A stretch of DNA of 64,000 nt, taken from assembly GCA_036429605.1 (NCBI GenBank), contig CM071590.1, positions 5,642,001 to 5,706,000 on the forward strand, written 5' to 3'. The notes beneath the pieces were generated by a model. It saw only the letters and a program-made list of their open reading frames with translations. It had not been told where the DNA came from and ran no database searches. The translations under genes were made by a program, and so were the position numbers. Source of the DNA: Cladobotryum mycophilum (lineage: Eukaryota > Ascomycota > Sordariomycetes > Hypocreales > Hypocreaceae). Below, piece after piece: positions 1 to 10,390 of this stretch. Numbering within the stretch: the first letter of the stretch is position 1; each line of letters starts with the position of its first letter.

Positions 1-741
1 ATTGCCATGACAACGGCCAGAGTGGTCATGGTATTTCCGAGGTTTAGACGTTAATCGATAGAACTAGTGATGATTTTTTGGTGGGGCCGTTGGCAAGCGC
101 CAGTGTTGTCCGTTTTGACGTTGCCGGGGCCCCATCGAAAACGTGTGGCGGTAATCAATTTAAATAGGTACTTGTAGTATTAATGAGTGTATCCGTTTGG
201 CGTAGAAAATGATGTACTTGTAGCACAAAACCCGTTTTGTGTTTCATGCAAACTCTTTAACAGTTAGTAAACCCAATTGAAGCCTCTTTTTTACCAACAA
301 CGCACAAAAAGTAAATTTCCTACAAGTGGCGCGCTTCCCCACCGACATCTACCCACTCAACAACCACTTGGTCGTCTCCCGCAAAGTTGTTGTGGCTGTG
401 GTGATGTGTGGCTCAGGGCGGACAAATGATACGCCGACTACGGAGTTACTTATCAAGAGATTCAAAAGATCATCACGCAATGGAACCCAAAGCCAGCCAA
501 TGAGAAGGTGGTCTTTCTTCGGCGTCCCGGGTAGGTTGAGGCAAGTGGTTGAAGGCGACTTTATCTAATGTGATTCATGATCGTGAAACCGACAATCACT
601 GTCCAATAAATATACTTAAAAGTCCTTTATCTCTGTCGTTAGACATCTTGTTCCAAGTCTCCCCGCATATCACATCTGTCTCGAATCTCTTCTCTTGTAT
701 TTTGCCACCTTTGGTTACAATTTTCTTTTATTTTCTCCAAA
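1..741. other. Intergenic, upstream of the BTB gene
   Basis: I see no convincing coding potential here. The short open frames are low in complexity and match nothing I recognise. The last 100 bases before the BTB start codon are pyrimidine-rich, as is usual for fungal leaders, and an AT-rich TATA-like stretch lies near position 606. Confidence 0.5.
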
Positions 742-2790
742 ATGGTGCTTCGTAAGCATGAATTAGAAGTCAAGCTCGCCGAGGACAGTCTCATGATCAA
801 GAGCGGCGTGCTGAAAGACGATAACCCTTTAGATACGAGCCCAGAGTTTCACGAGTTTCTGTTGGCCTGCCGGAAAGGAGACTTGTCCAAATGCCAGGAA
901 CTTATCAACTTGGGCGTCAATATCAATGGCAAGGACAACTTTGACTACACTCCGCTCATCATTGTACGCTTAAATCCGAAACCCCCGAAACTGGTGATGA
1001 CAGACCGGACTCTGACTCTTTTCGGTAGGCAAGTCTATGTGGACATTATGAACTTGTTCAGTTGTTACTAGAGGCTGGTAGGTCTCATCGCCAAACAAAG
1101 GCTGCTTTCGTTCAGGACTGAGTCCCTCCAGGAGCCCTTGCCGAAAGGAACACATTCCAGGGAGAGCGATGTATATACAACGCTCTCAACGATCGGATAC
1201 GTAATCTGCTTTTGCAATACGACTTTTCCAAGAGCTCTGATCCAAACGTATACTGGTCAACGCATATTTCTACCTTGCTAGGTAGGACAACCCCGCAGAC
1301 ATCGGATATCTCCCTCGACACGGGGACAGGTGACTTTGACCTCCACAAGTTCCTGCTGGCTGCGAGGACTCCTTATTTCAGAGAGAAGCTTGGGGCTCAG
1401 CCGGAGACGGTCACATTGAAGCTCACGGCGGCTATCCCGGCTGAGGCATTTCATCAGGCGTTTCACATCGCCGTGCGCTACATTTATCTGGGGGATATAC
1501 CAAGGGACCTCGTGCCGCCAGGGAGCAACGTCTCTGAAGAGGATGTCGCCAAGGGCTTGGATAAGATCCGAAAGCTCTTTGAGATTGAACACCTCTGGGA
1601 GGCCATCTTAGCTGGTACTGATCGCAGGCTAGCCCGACAGCGGTATCAGGACGAGGTACAGCGAGCGTTGACGCAGGTCACAGACTTTTTCCGGCAAAAG
1701 GTGCTGGGACACAAGATGGTGGTTGATACGAACCGAGTTGAGGAGGTGCGGTGGAAGCACGATAATTCCATCTTTGCGGACGTACTGCTCCGGGCGGATG
1801 AGCCGCTTGAAGAACACGATGATGGAACTGCCACTCCAACGATCAATGGCGTGGGTATTCCCATCGGCCCAGCCGCGTCAACCAACGGAGACAAGAAAAA
1901 GACTAGGAAATCGGTTCTGTACCCGGCCCACAAGGCGATGCTCATCCGGAGCGAGTACTTTGACAAGATGTTCTCGGGCGACTTTGTCGAGTCCAAGAAA
2001 TCGGAGCATCTGCGCATCGTCACCGTTGACTGCACCCCCTGTTCTCGAGCTTGTTCTGTCCTTCCTCTACACCGAGAACGTCGCATGCCCCCTCGAGCAC
2101 GCCCTAGATCTCCTCTACACGGCCGACATGCTTTTCCTCGACAGCCTCAAGAACAAGGCCGCCGTCGCCATCAGCACGCTCGGCAGCGGGACCAAGAACG
2201 CCCTCGTCGATCGCACACACGGGGACCTCAACGCCGAAGCCGAAGTGGAAGTCGAGCCGATTAATATTTACGACGTGATCCACGCGGCCTGGGACCTGCG
2301 CGTTCAGCGTCTCGAGGAGTTCGCCGCGCGGTATCTCGCCTCTCGGCTGGAGGACTACATTGATGACCTAGATTTCCACGAGCTCATTCGTGAGAGTGCA
2401 GAGCGTATTCAGAATCGTGAGGAGACGGATACGATTGAGTTACTGGATGATATTCGGTACTATCTTTCTGAGCGTTTCCGCCTGCGTTTTGAAGACGCCG
2501 GGTTGGATGAGATTATGGATGAGGATGGGGAGATTAGTCCCGAGGCGGCGGTTGCGATAGCAGCAAGTGCTGAAGAAGCTACCGCTGCTGTTACCGTTGC
2601 TGCTGTTGTCGAGAGTGAGAAAGCCGAGGTCAAAGAAGTGAAGGTCGAGAATGGGGAGGACATTGAGGGTGCGGTGCGAACTCTGGATGGCGAGACGGCC
2701 GATGACGAGTTTGCGTCTGATGCCATCAATTACCAAATTCTGTTGAACAAGATTGATTCCATGCTGGAGCGCTTGAAGCTAGATGCATAG
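742..2790 (+). CDS. Ankyrin repeat and double BTB/POZ domain protein, frame broken once
   Basis: Likely a cytoplasmic or nuclear adaptor of the ABTB1/BPOZ type; BTB proteins commonly recruit cullin-3 ubiquitin ligases, but no direct role is shown here. I join exons 742-963, 1029-1077 and 1132-2790. This restores an ankyrin repeat (TPLI..ASLCGHYELVQLLLEAGA) across two small introns. A first BTB follows (DFDLHKFLLAARTPYF), then a second BTB (FADVLLRADEP ... YPAHKAMLIRSEYFDKMF), then helices and an Ala/Val/Glu-rich low-complexity tail. The frame breaks at the C run 2035-2039, between IVTVDCTP and VLELVLSFLY. Joined lengths leave one surplus base, or two missing ones. The upstream ATG gives a natural N-terminus. 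The protein would be about 642 aa. The family call is firm; function is inferred. Confidence 0.85.
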
Positions 2791-2851
2791 AAGCATATTT
2801 AACAAAGTAAAAAAGAAAATTGGGATTCCATAGGATTAGAGTCTGTTGTAG

Positions 2852-2864
2852 GCACACACACAAG

Positions 2865-2898
<34 letters not shown>
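2852..2898. repeat. (CA)n-(TA)n microsatellite
   Basis: A CA dinucleotide run with one AG interruption passes directly into a TA run. It sits in the 135-bp gap between the 3' ends of the convergent BTB and lipase genes, so it probably lies in both 3' untranslated regions. Confidence 0.95.
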
Positions 2899-2925
2899 AA
2901 CTTATACAACTTTTGCTTCTTCTTT

Positions 2926-4057
2926 TTACTGCCTGAGGATCACTTCCGGAAAGGAGGTGCTGTTATCGTCGAGTAACTCTCCCTTTCCGTCTTTTAACCA
3001 TTTTCCAAAGTAGGAATCGAGATATGCCACCTCAACCTCCAGCATTCTGTTTCCGCCGATGCCACCGGCCGCTTCCTTATACGCAGGCGGAAGCCCAACC
3101 TCAGGAATGTCCTTTAGGACCACGTAGTCAGTGAAGCTCGAGTGCGTCGCGTTCTGCACCGTGGCCTCTCGTCTATACCCCCCAACAGCGGCCACAGCCG
3201 CGGCCAGGTGCTATCGCACCCGGGGTCGCACGTAACGTTATGCGTCCACGTATCCATCAGCAGCGCAGGCTTCCCCGTGCCGACGCGGCTCAGGGCGCTG
3301 TACTGCGTGCCGTCCAGGTTCGCCGCGGCCACCACGGCGCTGGAGTTGAGGAGCATCTGGAAGGCCGTGGCGCCGCCAAAGGAGTGCCCGAGGGTGCCGA
3401 TCCGATCCATCGGGAGCGGCGCCCCGAGCCCGGGGATCTGGGATGCGATGGCGGGCGTGGAGAATGCTCTGACGAGGAAAAGGAGGTCTGCTACGCGGAT
3501 GTCGATGGCGTTGTACCACGTCCCCGGGTATCCAGCGAAGGGGGATACGACCCATTGTTGGTCACCGTCCGTCCATCCGGAAACTCGACAAAGTCGGCGT
3601 CGCCGGGATGGCTAACAGCAATCACGATCCAGCCACGACTCGCCATGTCCTGCAGACTCGAGGTATACATCTCCCTACTCAGCGCCAACCCATGAGAGAA
3701 CATCAACACCGGAAACTCCCCCGAGGCTACCGGCGCACCAAGGCGCGCGCTCGAGTAAATGTCCCCCGCCGTACCATTCTTGAGCTTGATTTCCTGATCA
3801 ATAAAGGCGGCGTGTTTGGGGGGAAACATGTGCGATAGAGGGTATGCGTCCAGATCTGATGAGCAAGCCGGGTAGAACACCGAGACCATCAGGGAACGGG
3901 GTTGTGGCTCCGTGGCGATGGGATCGAGGCGATCATGATCGACGAGTTCAATCGAAACAGTTCCAACGGGGTAGTCACCAGTCAGCTTGGGGAGAGAAAT
4001 GCCATAGGTTGGTAGTATGAGCGAAACCAGTGATACGGCGCGCCAAAGAGACCGCAT
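2926..4057 (-). CDS. Secreted PAF-acetylhydrolase-like lipase, two frame breaks
   Basis: An alpha/beta-hydrolase of the fungal platelet-activating-factor acetylhydrolase-like group, predicted to cleave short acyl esters outside the cell. The chosen Met begins a hydrophobic signal peptide (MRSLWRAVSLVSLIL); a Met 25 codons upstream is also in frame but hides it. Visible elements are an oxyanion-type MFSHGLALSREMY, the nucleophile elbow LGHSFGG (Ser near residue 226), and a family-typical His segment ATHSSFTDY close to the C-terminus. The frame breaks twice, at G run 3540-3544 and at C run 3178-3183. Each is explained by one missing base, and the length then becomes a whole 377 codons plus stop. 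It is convergent with the BTB gene. It is either a two-hit pseudogene or intact with consensus errors; I favour the latter. Confidence 0.82.
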
Positions 4058-4444
4058 GTTGTTGATAGAGGGTGAGATTATAGCTCGAGGTACTCGGTAA
4101 TAACAGCGAATCACGGCAATGAGAGGTTTCAAGGCAAAGAAGTTTAAAATATAGCCAAATATCTCTAGAATCTCATCGTTCTCGTTTTACTAAAATAGTG
4201 CATGATCGACAAAAGGCAGTGCTGTTTCAAAACTCGAAATTTGCTGACACTCTTTTTCGTATTCACTTACTTTTCAAATTCGTTCTAGCTAGCTAAGCCT
4301 CTCTGTCCACACTGTTTCGTGAGAAAACCCCATGTCTAGGAAGCAAATCCCCAATCTCAAGATACGACGAAATCCCTACTCAATGGCACACCCCTGTTAT
4401 TCTACCAGCCCTACTTCATCACGACCAACCAGCCCTTTCAGCGT
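4058..4444. other. Intergenic, lipase promoter side
   Basis: This 387-bp gap lies between the lipase start and the choline kinase stop, both on the minus strand. It is AT-rich with no coding signal that I can support. It should hold the lipase promoter and the choline kinase 3' end. Confidence 0.5.
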
Positions 4445-7006
4445 TTAGAACTCAATAAACTTGAGTCTGTCCTGAAGAGTCTGAGGTAATTCCTCCTTCG
4501 TAACCAAGCCCTTCTGCACACAATCTCCCCAGAAGAAGAATGAACGGTCCTGTGCATATCGCAGGTAGTCAAACTCATCCGGACCTAGTTCTTCATCCTG
4601 CGCGTCTGGATTACCATCCATGCCAGCTGGTATCTTGGCTTGCACAATACCCCAGGCAACCCAGTGGGCGCTGTTAGCCAGTCGCCATAGATTCGTCTCA
4701 TCCATCAGGTCTTGGACCTGCTTGTCACTTTGCTCTTCCCGTGCTCGCTCAGCTGCGCTCCAGTCGCCTCCCGGATATCTCGCATCAAGCATAAACTCAA
4801 CAATAGAGCTGCTAGACGTCGTAGGAAGAAGGCGCGGCGTAGTAGTACCGCTACCAGTTCCGCTATCGAGAGGTGCCAGGCGCGGAGTTGAACTAGCATG
4901 TGGGAACTGAGGCCGATGGTCCACGTATGCCTTGATGAATCGTCGTCGTTCTTCGACTGTTGGATAGCGATCTGCGTTGAAAGCCCAAGACGTGACAGGA
5001 TCGGTGTAATGGTAGGACCATTCACCAAAGTGATTGGCAAACTCTATGCCAGCAGTGTTGGCAGCCGCATACTCGAAATCAATGACAATGAGCTGCTTAT
5101 GCTTGTTGGCTGGCTGAAGTAGCGGCGACTTTTCATCATCAGGGCGAATTCGTAAGATGTTTCCATGCTGGGTCTATAGTTTATGTAAGTGATTGATTCG
5201 AGATATACGCAACGAGAGGAAACTCACATCGTTGTGCGCAAACACAAGTTTTTGCTTGAGGGCCCTTTGGTTTTCGTAGTAACCATCCACGTAGGCTCTA
5301 TACTTGTCCACCATGGCTTTGAACTGCTCCCAAGGAGCTCCGCAAACATAGCCCTCCGATCTCCAAGTATAGAGAACCGACTTTTGCATGTCTTCGCTCA
5401 CCTTCTTGTCTAGTTGAGCATCTAAGAAAGCGCTCTTCTTTGAAACGGTATCAAGCCACTGATCCCAGTTGCGCCACACGCCAGGGCCGCCTTCTTTCTC
5501 GTGGGGTAGAAGATCGATACCGTCATGAAGCTCTCTCATGCGCTTAGCAATCTGCTTGTATGTTTCAGGTATTCGGAGATCCCATGGGGTAAGGGTGATG
5601 GCATTAAAAAACTGCTCGAAGCGGCCATTCTTAAAGGTTCCAAGAAGTCGGGGTCCAATCTTCTTGCGCGCTAGTCGTTGCAGGACGTGAAGTTCGTTTT
5701 CACGATCAATGAGATGCTCGATTTGCGGGCCATAGATTCGAAGCAAGACCTTTGTGGGCCGCTTCTTGTCCTCTATGTGAGGCATATCAATTGGTGGGGT
5801 CACGACATAGACAGCATTGGTGAGTGCGCCGCTGAGACGGGTGACGGTGAAAGTGTCACCTCTTCCCAACGGTACCCGTCGCCAGCCCTTCAATCTCAAT
5901 GTGTGAGCGATGCGTAGAATGTCATTCTTGAAAGCCAGCCATGCCTCTCTCTCTTTCTCGACCTTGGCGGATTGAGAGACAAGGTTATCAGTGCTGGGAG
6001 AATCAATAGAGTTGAGAGTTTTGGCGTTATCTAGCCAAGCATCACAACTTGGAACGATGATATCGCCGTCGACGTAATCCGTGTCCGAGGACGCGGTGCG
6101 ATGCAGCGATGAACGCGAAGGTACTCGGCGATGTTTCGGGGCCATCCTGGGACTGTGTCGGGGAATCGAGGTTAACCCCATGGAGCTCATCGAACTCTCC
6201 AAGATGGTCTGCAATCCATCCAGGGAGACTTCACTAGAGTCGGAGTCGATGGAACCGGATCTTGGGCGGACCTGGACGGGCTGATCCTTATCAGACGGTG
6301 GTGATTTTGACTTTCGGCGGCGAGGCTTCACCTTTTTAGATGCCGCCTTTTTGCGCTCTCGCTCAAGCCACTCTCCAACTTGAGCGAGGAGTTTCTCGCT
6401 TTGGTAAGCGCGACGACTGTGATGATGGCTATGGTTTGCAAGCTGAGGATCATCCACTGGCCGAATGGCTGGTGACTCGTTGGCAGAGGAGCGTCCTGAG
6501 GCGCCGGCAGATTGGCTTGATATTCTTCCACTCAAACGCCGTACCGGAACTGCTCGGCGCCCATGCTTGGCGTTCTGAGAATCATCGTCGATATAGGAAT
6601 CTGAAGATGGTTCCGCGATCTGGACAGCTGTGTCAAGGTGTGAGCCAGAGTTTTGATAAGGTGATACTTTGTATTTCTGCTACCTTATCGGTCTACAGCA
6701 ACACAAGAGATAGAAAGCAAGAGAGAATAAAACTTGAATCGTCACGCCACATGCACACTGAGAGTTGACCCATGCGAACTTGGAAGTAATGGGTGGTATT
6801 CAGTTTTCCAGCTCACTTTCTTTGGGGTATTGAGATTCGAGAACACGATAAATGTAACGTCACTCGATAAGCAAGGTACAGTAGAGAGAGACACACCACG
6901 CACCTTTGAGAGTGCCACTGACTGGCGGGGTTCTTTCACCATCATCGTCCGTTTTCAATGCTGAGCGCAATGGGGTGGGGTAATGGTTTGCGGGTGATTC
7001 AGACAT
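4445..7006 (-). CDS. Choline kinase (choline/ethanolamine kinase family)
   Basis: Phosphorylates choline with ATP, the first step of the CDP-choline (Kennedy) route to phosphatidylcholine, in the cytosol. Exons are 6904-7006, 5228-6627 and 5174 minus one (4445-5173), giving 743 aa. The first exon encodes MSESPANHYPTPLRSALK and joins KAVQIAEPSSDS, a typical fungal N-terminus. Residues up to about 200 are low-complexity, Ser/Lys-rich and probably regulatory. The choline-kinase N-terminal helix region (SEKLLAQVGEWLERER) is present. The catalytic Brenner-type motif AHNDTQHGN (residues 498-506) is split by the second intron, and IDFEYAA (532-538) supplies the Mg-binding Asp. A Ser/Thr-rich insert lies near the C-terminus. 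It is longer than yeast Cki1, as is usual in moulds. All introns are GT-AG with intact frame. Confidence 0.93.
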
Positions 7007-8129
7007 GATGGTTGCAGAACTAAGATCCGAGTGTATCGCGAGGCGTTAAACGGTGAGAGATGTCAAATCAAACAAATGATGTATGAAGTGGGTATCCTGA
7101 AGGTTGACGTCGCCAAGATGCGATAACCATGCAGCAGGCCGATCAAAGAGACCTGACGATGCTTGCGACAGAGTTAAGATCGATCGAGAGTGGCGGTTAA
7201 ACGAGGCTTAATGATTGACAGAGAGACCCAGTTTATTATAGCACTCCAGCTTCTTGGTTGTACAGAGTACTCCGTACAGAGTAGTGAGAGGTAAAGGTAG
7301 CCGTTGCAATGTGGTGCGATAAGAAATAAGAGACAAGAATGATTCGGAGTAGAAAAAAAGATTGAGGATTGGATTGACAGGATCAAAAGCGGATGTTGTC
7401 CTCGTGACCATTTTTCGACAGGAACGTTATCTTGTTGGAGGAATACGCCCAAGCCCTGGGCTGGGGGGACACAGACGGGACAAGGCCCTGCGCCACGCCA
7501 CCAACTGTTTTAGTTGACGATCCAGCTGAGATATGGCCCTTGCAGGCTCTTACAGGCCCTTGCGTCGCCCCAACAAAGCCTCTAAAGCAGGGCTTCCAGA
7601 GGCCCCCTAATCGTAGGTTGACAACAGTGTAGGCACCTAGGTAATCCCTGGATCGCTTCAGTGGCTGTAGATGAAAATCACTCAAACACCCGACCTCGTG
7701 AAGTGTGCCACGGGTAATGTCACGCCATGAGCAAATACTTGTAGGTAGCTAGGAGGCATTCTTTTCAAATACCTAGCATTTGCCTATACATATACAAACT
7801 CTCATGTCCAACCACAGACGAGATACCAGATGGAACCACTTCCACACATGCAACTAATGCCAAATGACGTACAAATCTAGAACGTTGGAACTTCCTCAAG
7901 ACGAACCATTCCGGACCGTCGGTGACCATCTTGGCAATGGCAATCTTATCCCACAGTCCACCAGAGAGTCACATGCCTCTCAGACATGGTCGCACCCCTG
8001 CCTCCACCCGTCTTCACCCTGCATACCTTGTCCAGAGTACGGAGTACATGCTTCTTTGAACATTTCTACAAGTAGATATTTCCAGAAATCTTGTGTGTCC
8101 TTCTCCTATTGGCCCAAATCCTCGTAAAC
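7007..8129. other. Intergenic between choline kinase and HAD hydrolase
   Basis: 1.1 kb with no gene I can support. It carries one exact TACTCCGTA at 7268-7276 and one exact TACGGAGTA at 8038-8046, motifs that recur across the window's intergenic DNA. The part near 7007 should be the choline kinase promoter. Confidence 0.5.
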
Positions 8130-9635
8130 TCAATTGCTCTCGTTTATCAGCCAGTCCCGCGTGGCTGGCACTCCCTCGTTCCGCAGCGCCCATGCAATCG
8201 CATCCACCACGTCGTCCACAATCACCGCCGGCTTGTATCGAGGCTCCCTCTCTGCCGCTGTCTGCTTCCACACTCCCGTCTTGACCAGAATCGATACCCA
8301 TTCTGTTCCGTCTTCCGGCTTGAATTCATTGGCCCCCCGAATGTCGCTTTCCGGATTGTCCCCAATCATGTACACCCTTCGTAGTGGTACCTTGGCTCCT
8401 TTGCCATCGGGCTCACTTGGAGCGTGGTGAAGAAGTCTATCGTGCGCGTAGTCGTACGTGCGCTTCAAGGGTTTTCCCAAGGCTTGATATTGGAGCTCTG
8501 CTCCTTCGGTGGACGCCGACCACACTCCTTTCAGCGCTTCCAGAAATGCACCGGTGCCATATCGATTAACTGGATACTCCGTCTTCCAAAAGAGATCTAG
8601 GTTAGATATCCACAAGTCTGGCTGGCCGTCCTGTTGCCAGCCATTGTTCGGTAGCGATTTATCGCCATTCTTTTCCGAAATGGTACCATAATATCCCTGG
8701 TGAGAGATCAAGATGTCATAGATGAGTTGAACATCGACCGACCAATCTCTTGGGTCGTTCCAGACAAAGATCTGGTCAATCTTGAGTGTGTTGGCGGGAA
8801 TATCTTTGCCATAAGGGTCAATCGAGTTTGACACCACCTTTCCGTCTGGAAGAGCTGTAAATTCCGAGTGCAGGCTGTCTTTCAGGTGGTCAAAGGGATA
8901 AACTTTGTCATTTGCTTCAAGGATATCGGCAGGCGTTATAACTTTCTTGAACCCATAGCTTGGCGGTGTCAGCTTTACATCTTTCAACCATATCGAACAT
9001 GACCTACTCTAAAGCCACCTTTCGAGCGGCCTCTGGATGAGACCCTGTGATGAGAATAGTGCCTTGCTTCTTCAGTGCTTCGTCCCAACCACGCATTGGC
9101 GTATGGGACTGGATGACTCTATTGTGAATGACATCTTCATCCTCAGAAAGCCCGAGACGCTGAGAGAGTGACTTGACCTTGGCGGTTTCGTGTTTACCAC
9201 CGCCATTTGTCAAGAAGAGATATCGTATGTCATGCGATCTGAGTTTTCTAAGTATTTGTCGTGCTCCCGGCACTGCCCTTTGGCCCTGGTAAAGAACGCC
9301 ATCTATGCTATATGCTTGGTTAATTCTATAATTCTCTACAGGGTTGGTTATGCAAGAGCCGTCACGTACTCGAAAGCAAAGGCAATTTCAGAAAAGGCTT
9401 TTTGTGATGCGTCGCTGACTGGACTGGCTAAAGCAGAAGCTGCAGATACTTTAGTTGCTGAACCATCCGTCCTTTTCTCCAAGAACCGTGCCGTGGATTG
9501 GAGTCCTCGGACAGCAATGCCTGTTGAAACTGGTCCCGAAGCATGATTTGTGAAAATTGGTGCTGAGCGCCTGATAAGGGCATGCCGTGAAGCCAGGGCA
9601 GCCCGGAAGGAGCCAGTAGTTCTGCCGACTCTCAT
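8130..9635 (-). CDS. HAD-superfamily hydrolase, CECR5/HDHD5 (yeast YKR070W) family, probably mitochondrial
   Basis: A class IIA HAD phosphatase-like protein; the substrate is unknown in the family. Exons are 9370-9635, 9008-9307 and 8130-8958, giving 464 aa. The N-terminal about 85 residues are Arg/Ser/Ala-rich and nearly free of acidic residues (MRVGRTTGSFRAALASRH), as in a mitochondrial presequence. The first intron falls inside the nucleophile motif: GA|C rebuilds FDIDGVLYQG with Asp89 and Asp91. Motif II is LFLTNGGG, and motif III is MIGDNPESD near residues 386-394, where the GDNxxSD acids bind Mg. All core residues are present. A Met 11 codons upstream (9668) is in frame; I prefer 9635 because it starts the presequence cleanly. 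Divergent from the HET gene to its right. Confidence 0.9.
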
Positions 9636-10390
9636 TTTACCTGAGTATTTTGGAACCTGGTATCTCAATCATTTGTGTTGTCTAAAACTGCCTGTGTAGC
9701 GGTTTAGTCTGCTGTCGAACCTGGCCACCAAAGAGGAGACCATCAAGCTGTTGAGATTGATTACTGAGCCAGTGGACTTGGTGGAGGAGTACTCCGTATA
9801 CTGCGCACTGTACGTATAGTGTTGCCTTTAAACTAATACAGTGCATATTATTGCCACATACAGTACTTAGCACTGCACCTTCTAGCTGCGATAGCCCTAT
9901 GAAGCAATTCTTCTCCTCATCCTCCACTCCAATTATCTGCATATTAAATACTTGTACTTTTCGCTGTCAAATCCAACACCTTCATTCTTAATCACTACAG
10001 TGTTACCCCAGGGATACGCAATCTCTACATGTTTGAAGCTCCACGCTTGACCGGGATGCAAGTCTCGCGACTAGGCAGCCAATAAAGGGCGGGCAGCATG
10101 GGTGTCGTGTTCGTCAGGCAGCGTTGCATTAACCCTGCATTCATATGATGGCTAACAGCAGCAGCAATACCGGATTTTCTGAGAGTTGATCTCACCCGGA
10201 TTAGTCTTCGATTAAGGCGTCATTGGGCTTATTGATAGGACCGAGACGATCCACCCAGGCAGGCCCCAACTTGGAACTTACAATCTCGGCCTCATCCTGC
10301 ATCGACTTGCTTGTCTGTGTACACTCAAACTATGTCTTTATTCGCCCAACTAGACATTCAGCGCAGTCCCAATTCATCTTCAATCCCATC
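9636..10390. other. Divergent promoter region between HAD hydrolase and HET gene
   Basis: 755 bp between two divergent start codons, with no coding signal beyond in-frame extensions of the HET gene. One exact TACTCCGTA lies at 9790-9798. A poorly conserved 56-codon open extension upstream of the HET start (from 10223) is probably untranslated. Confidence 0.5.
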
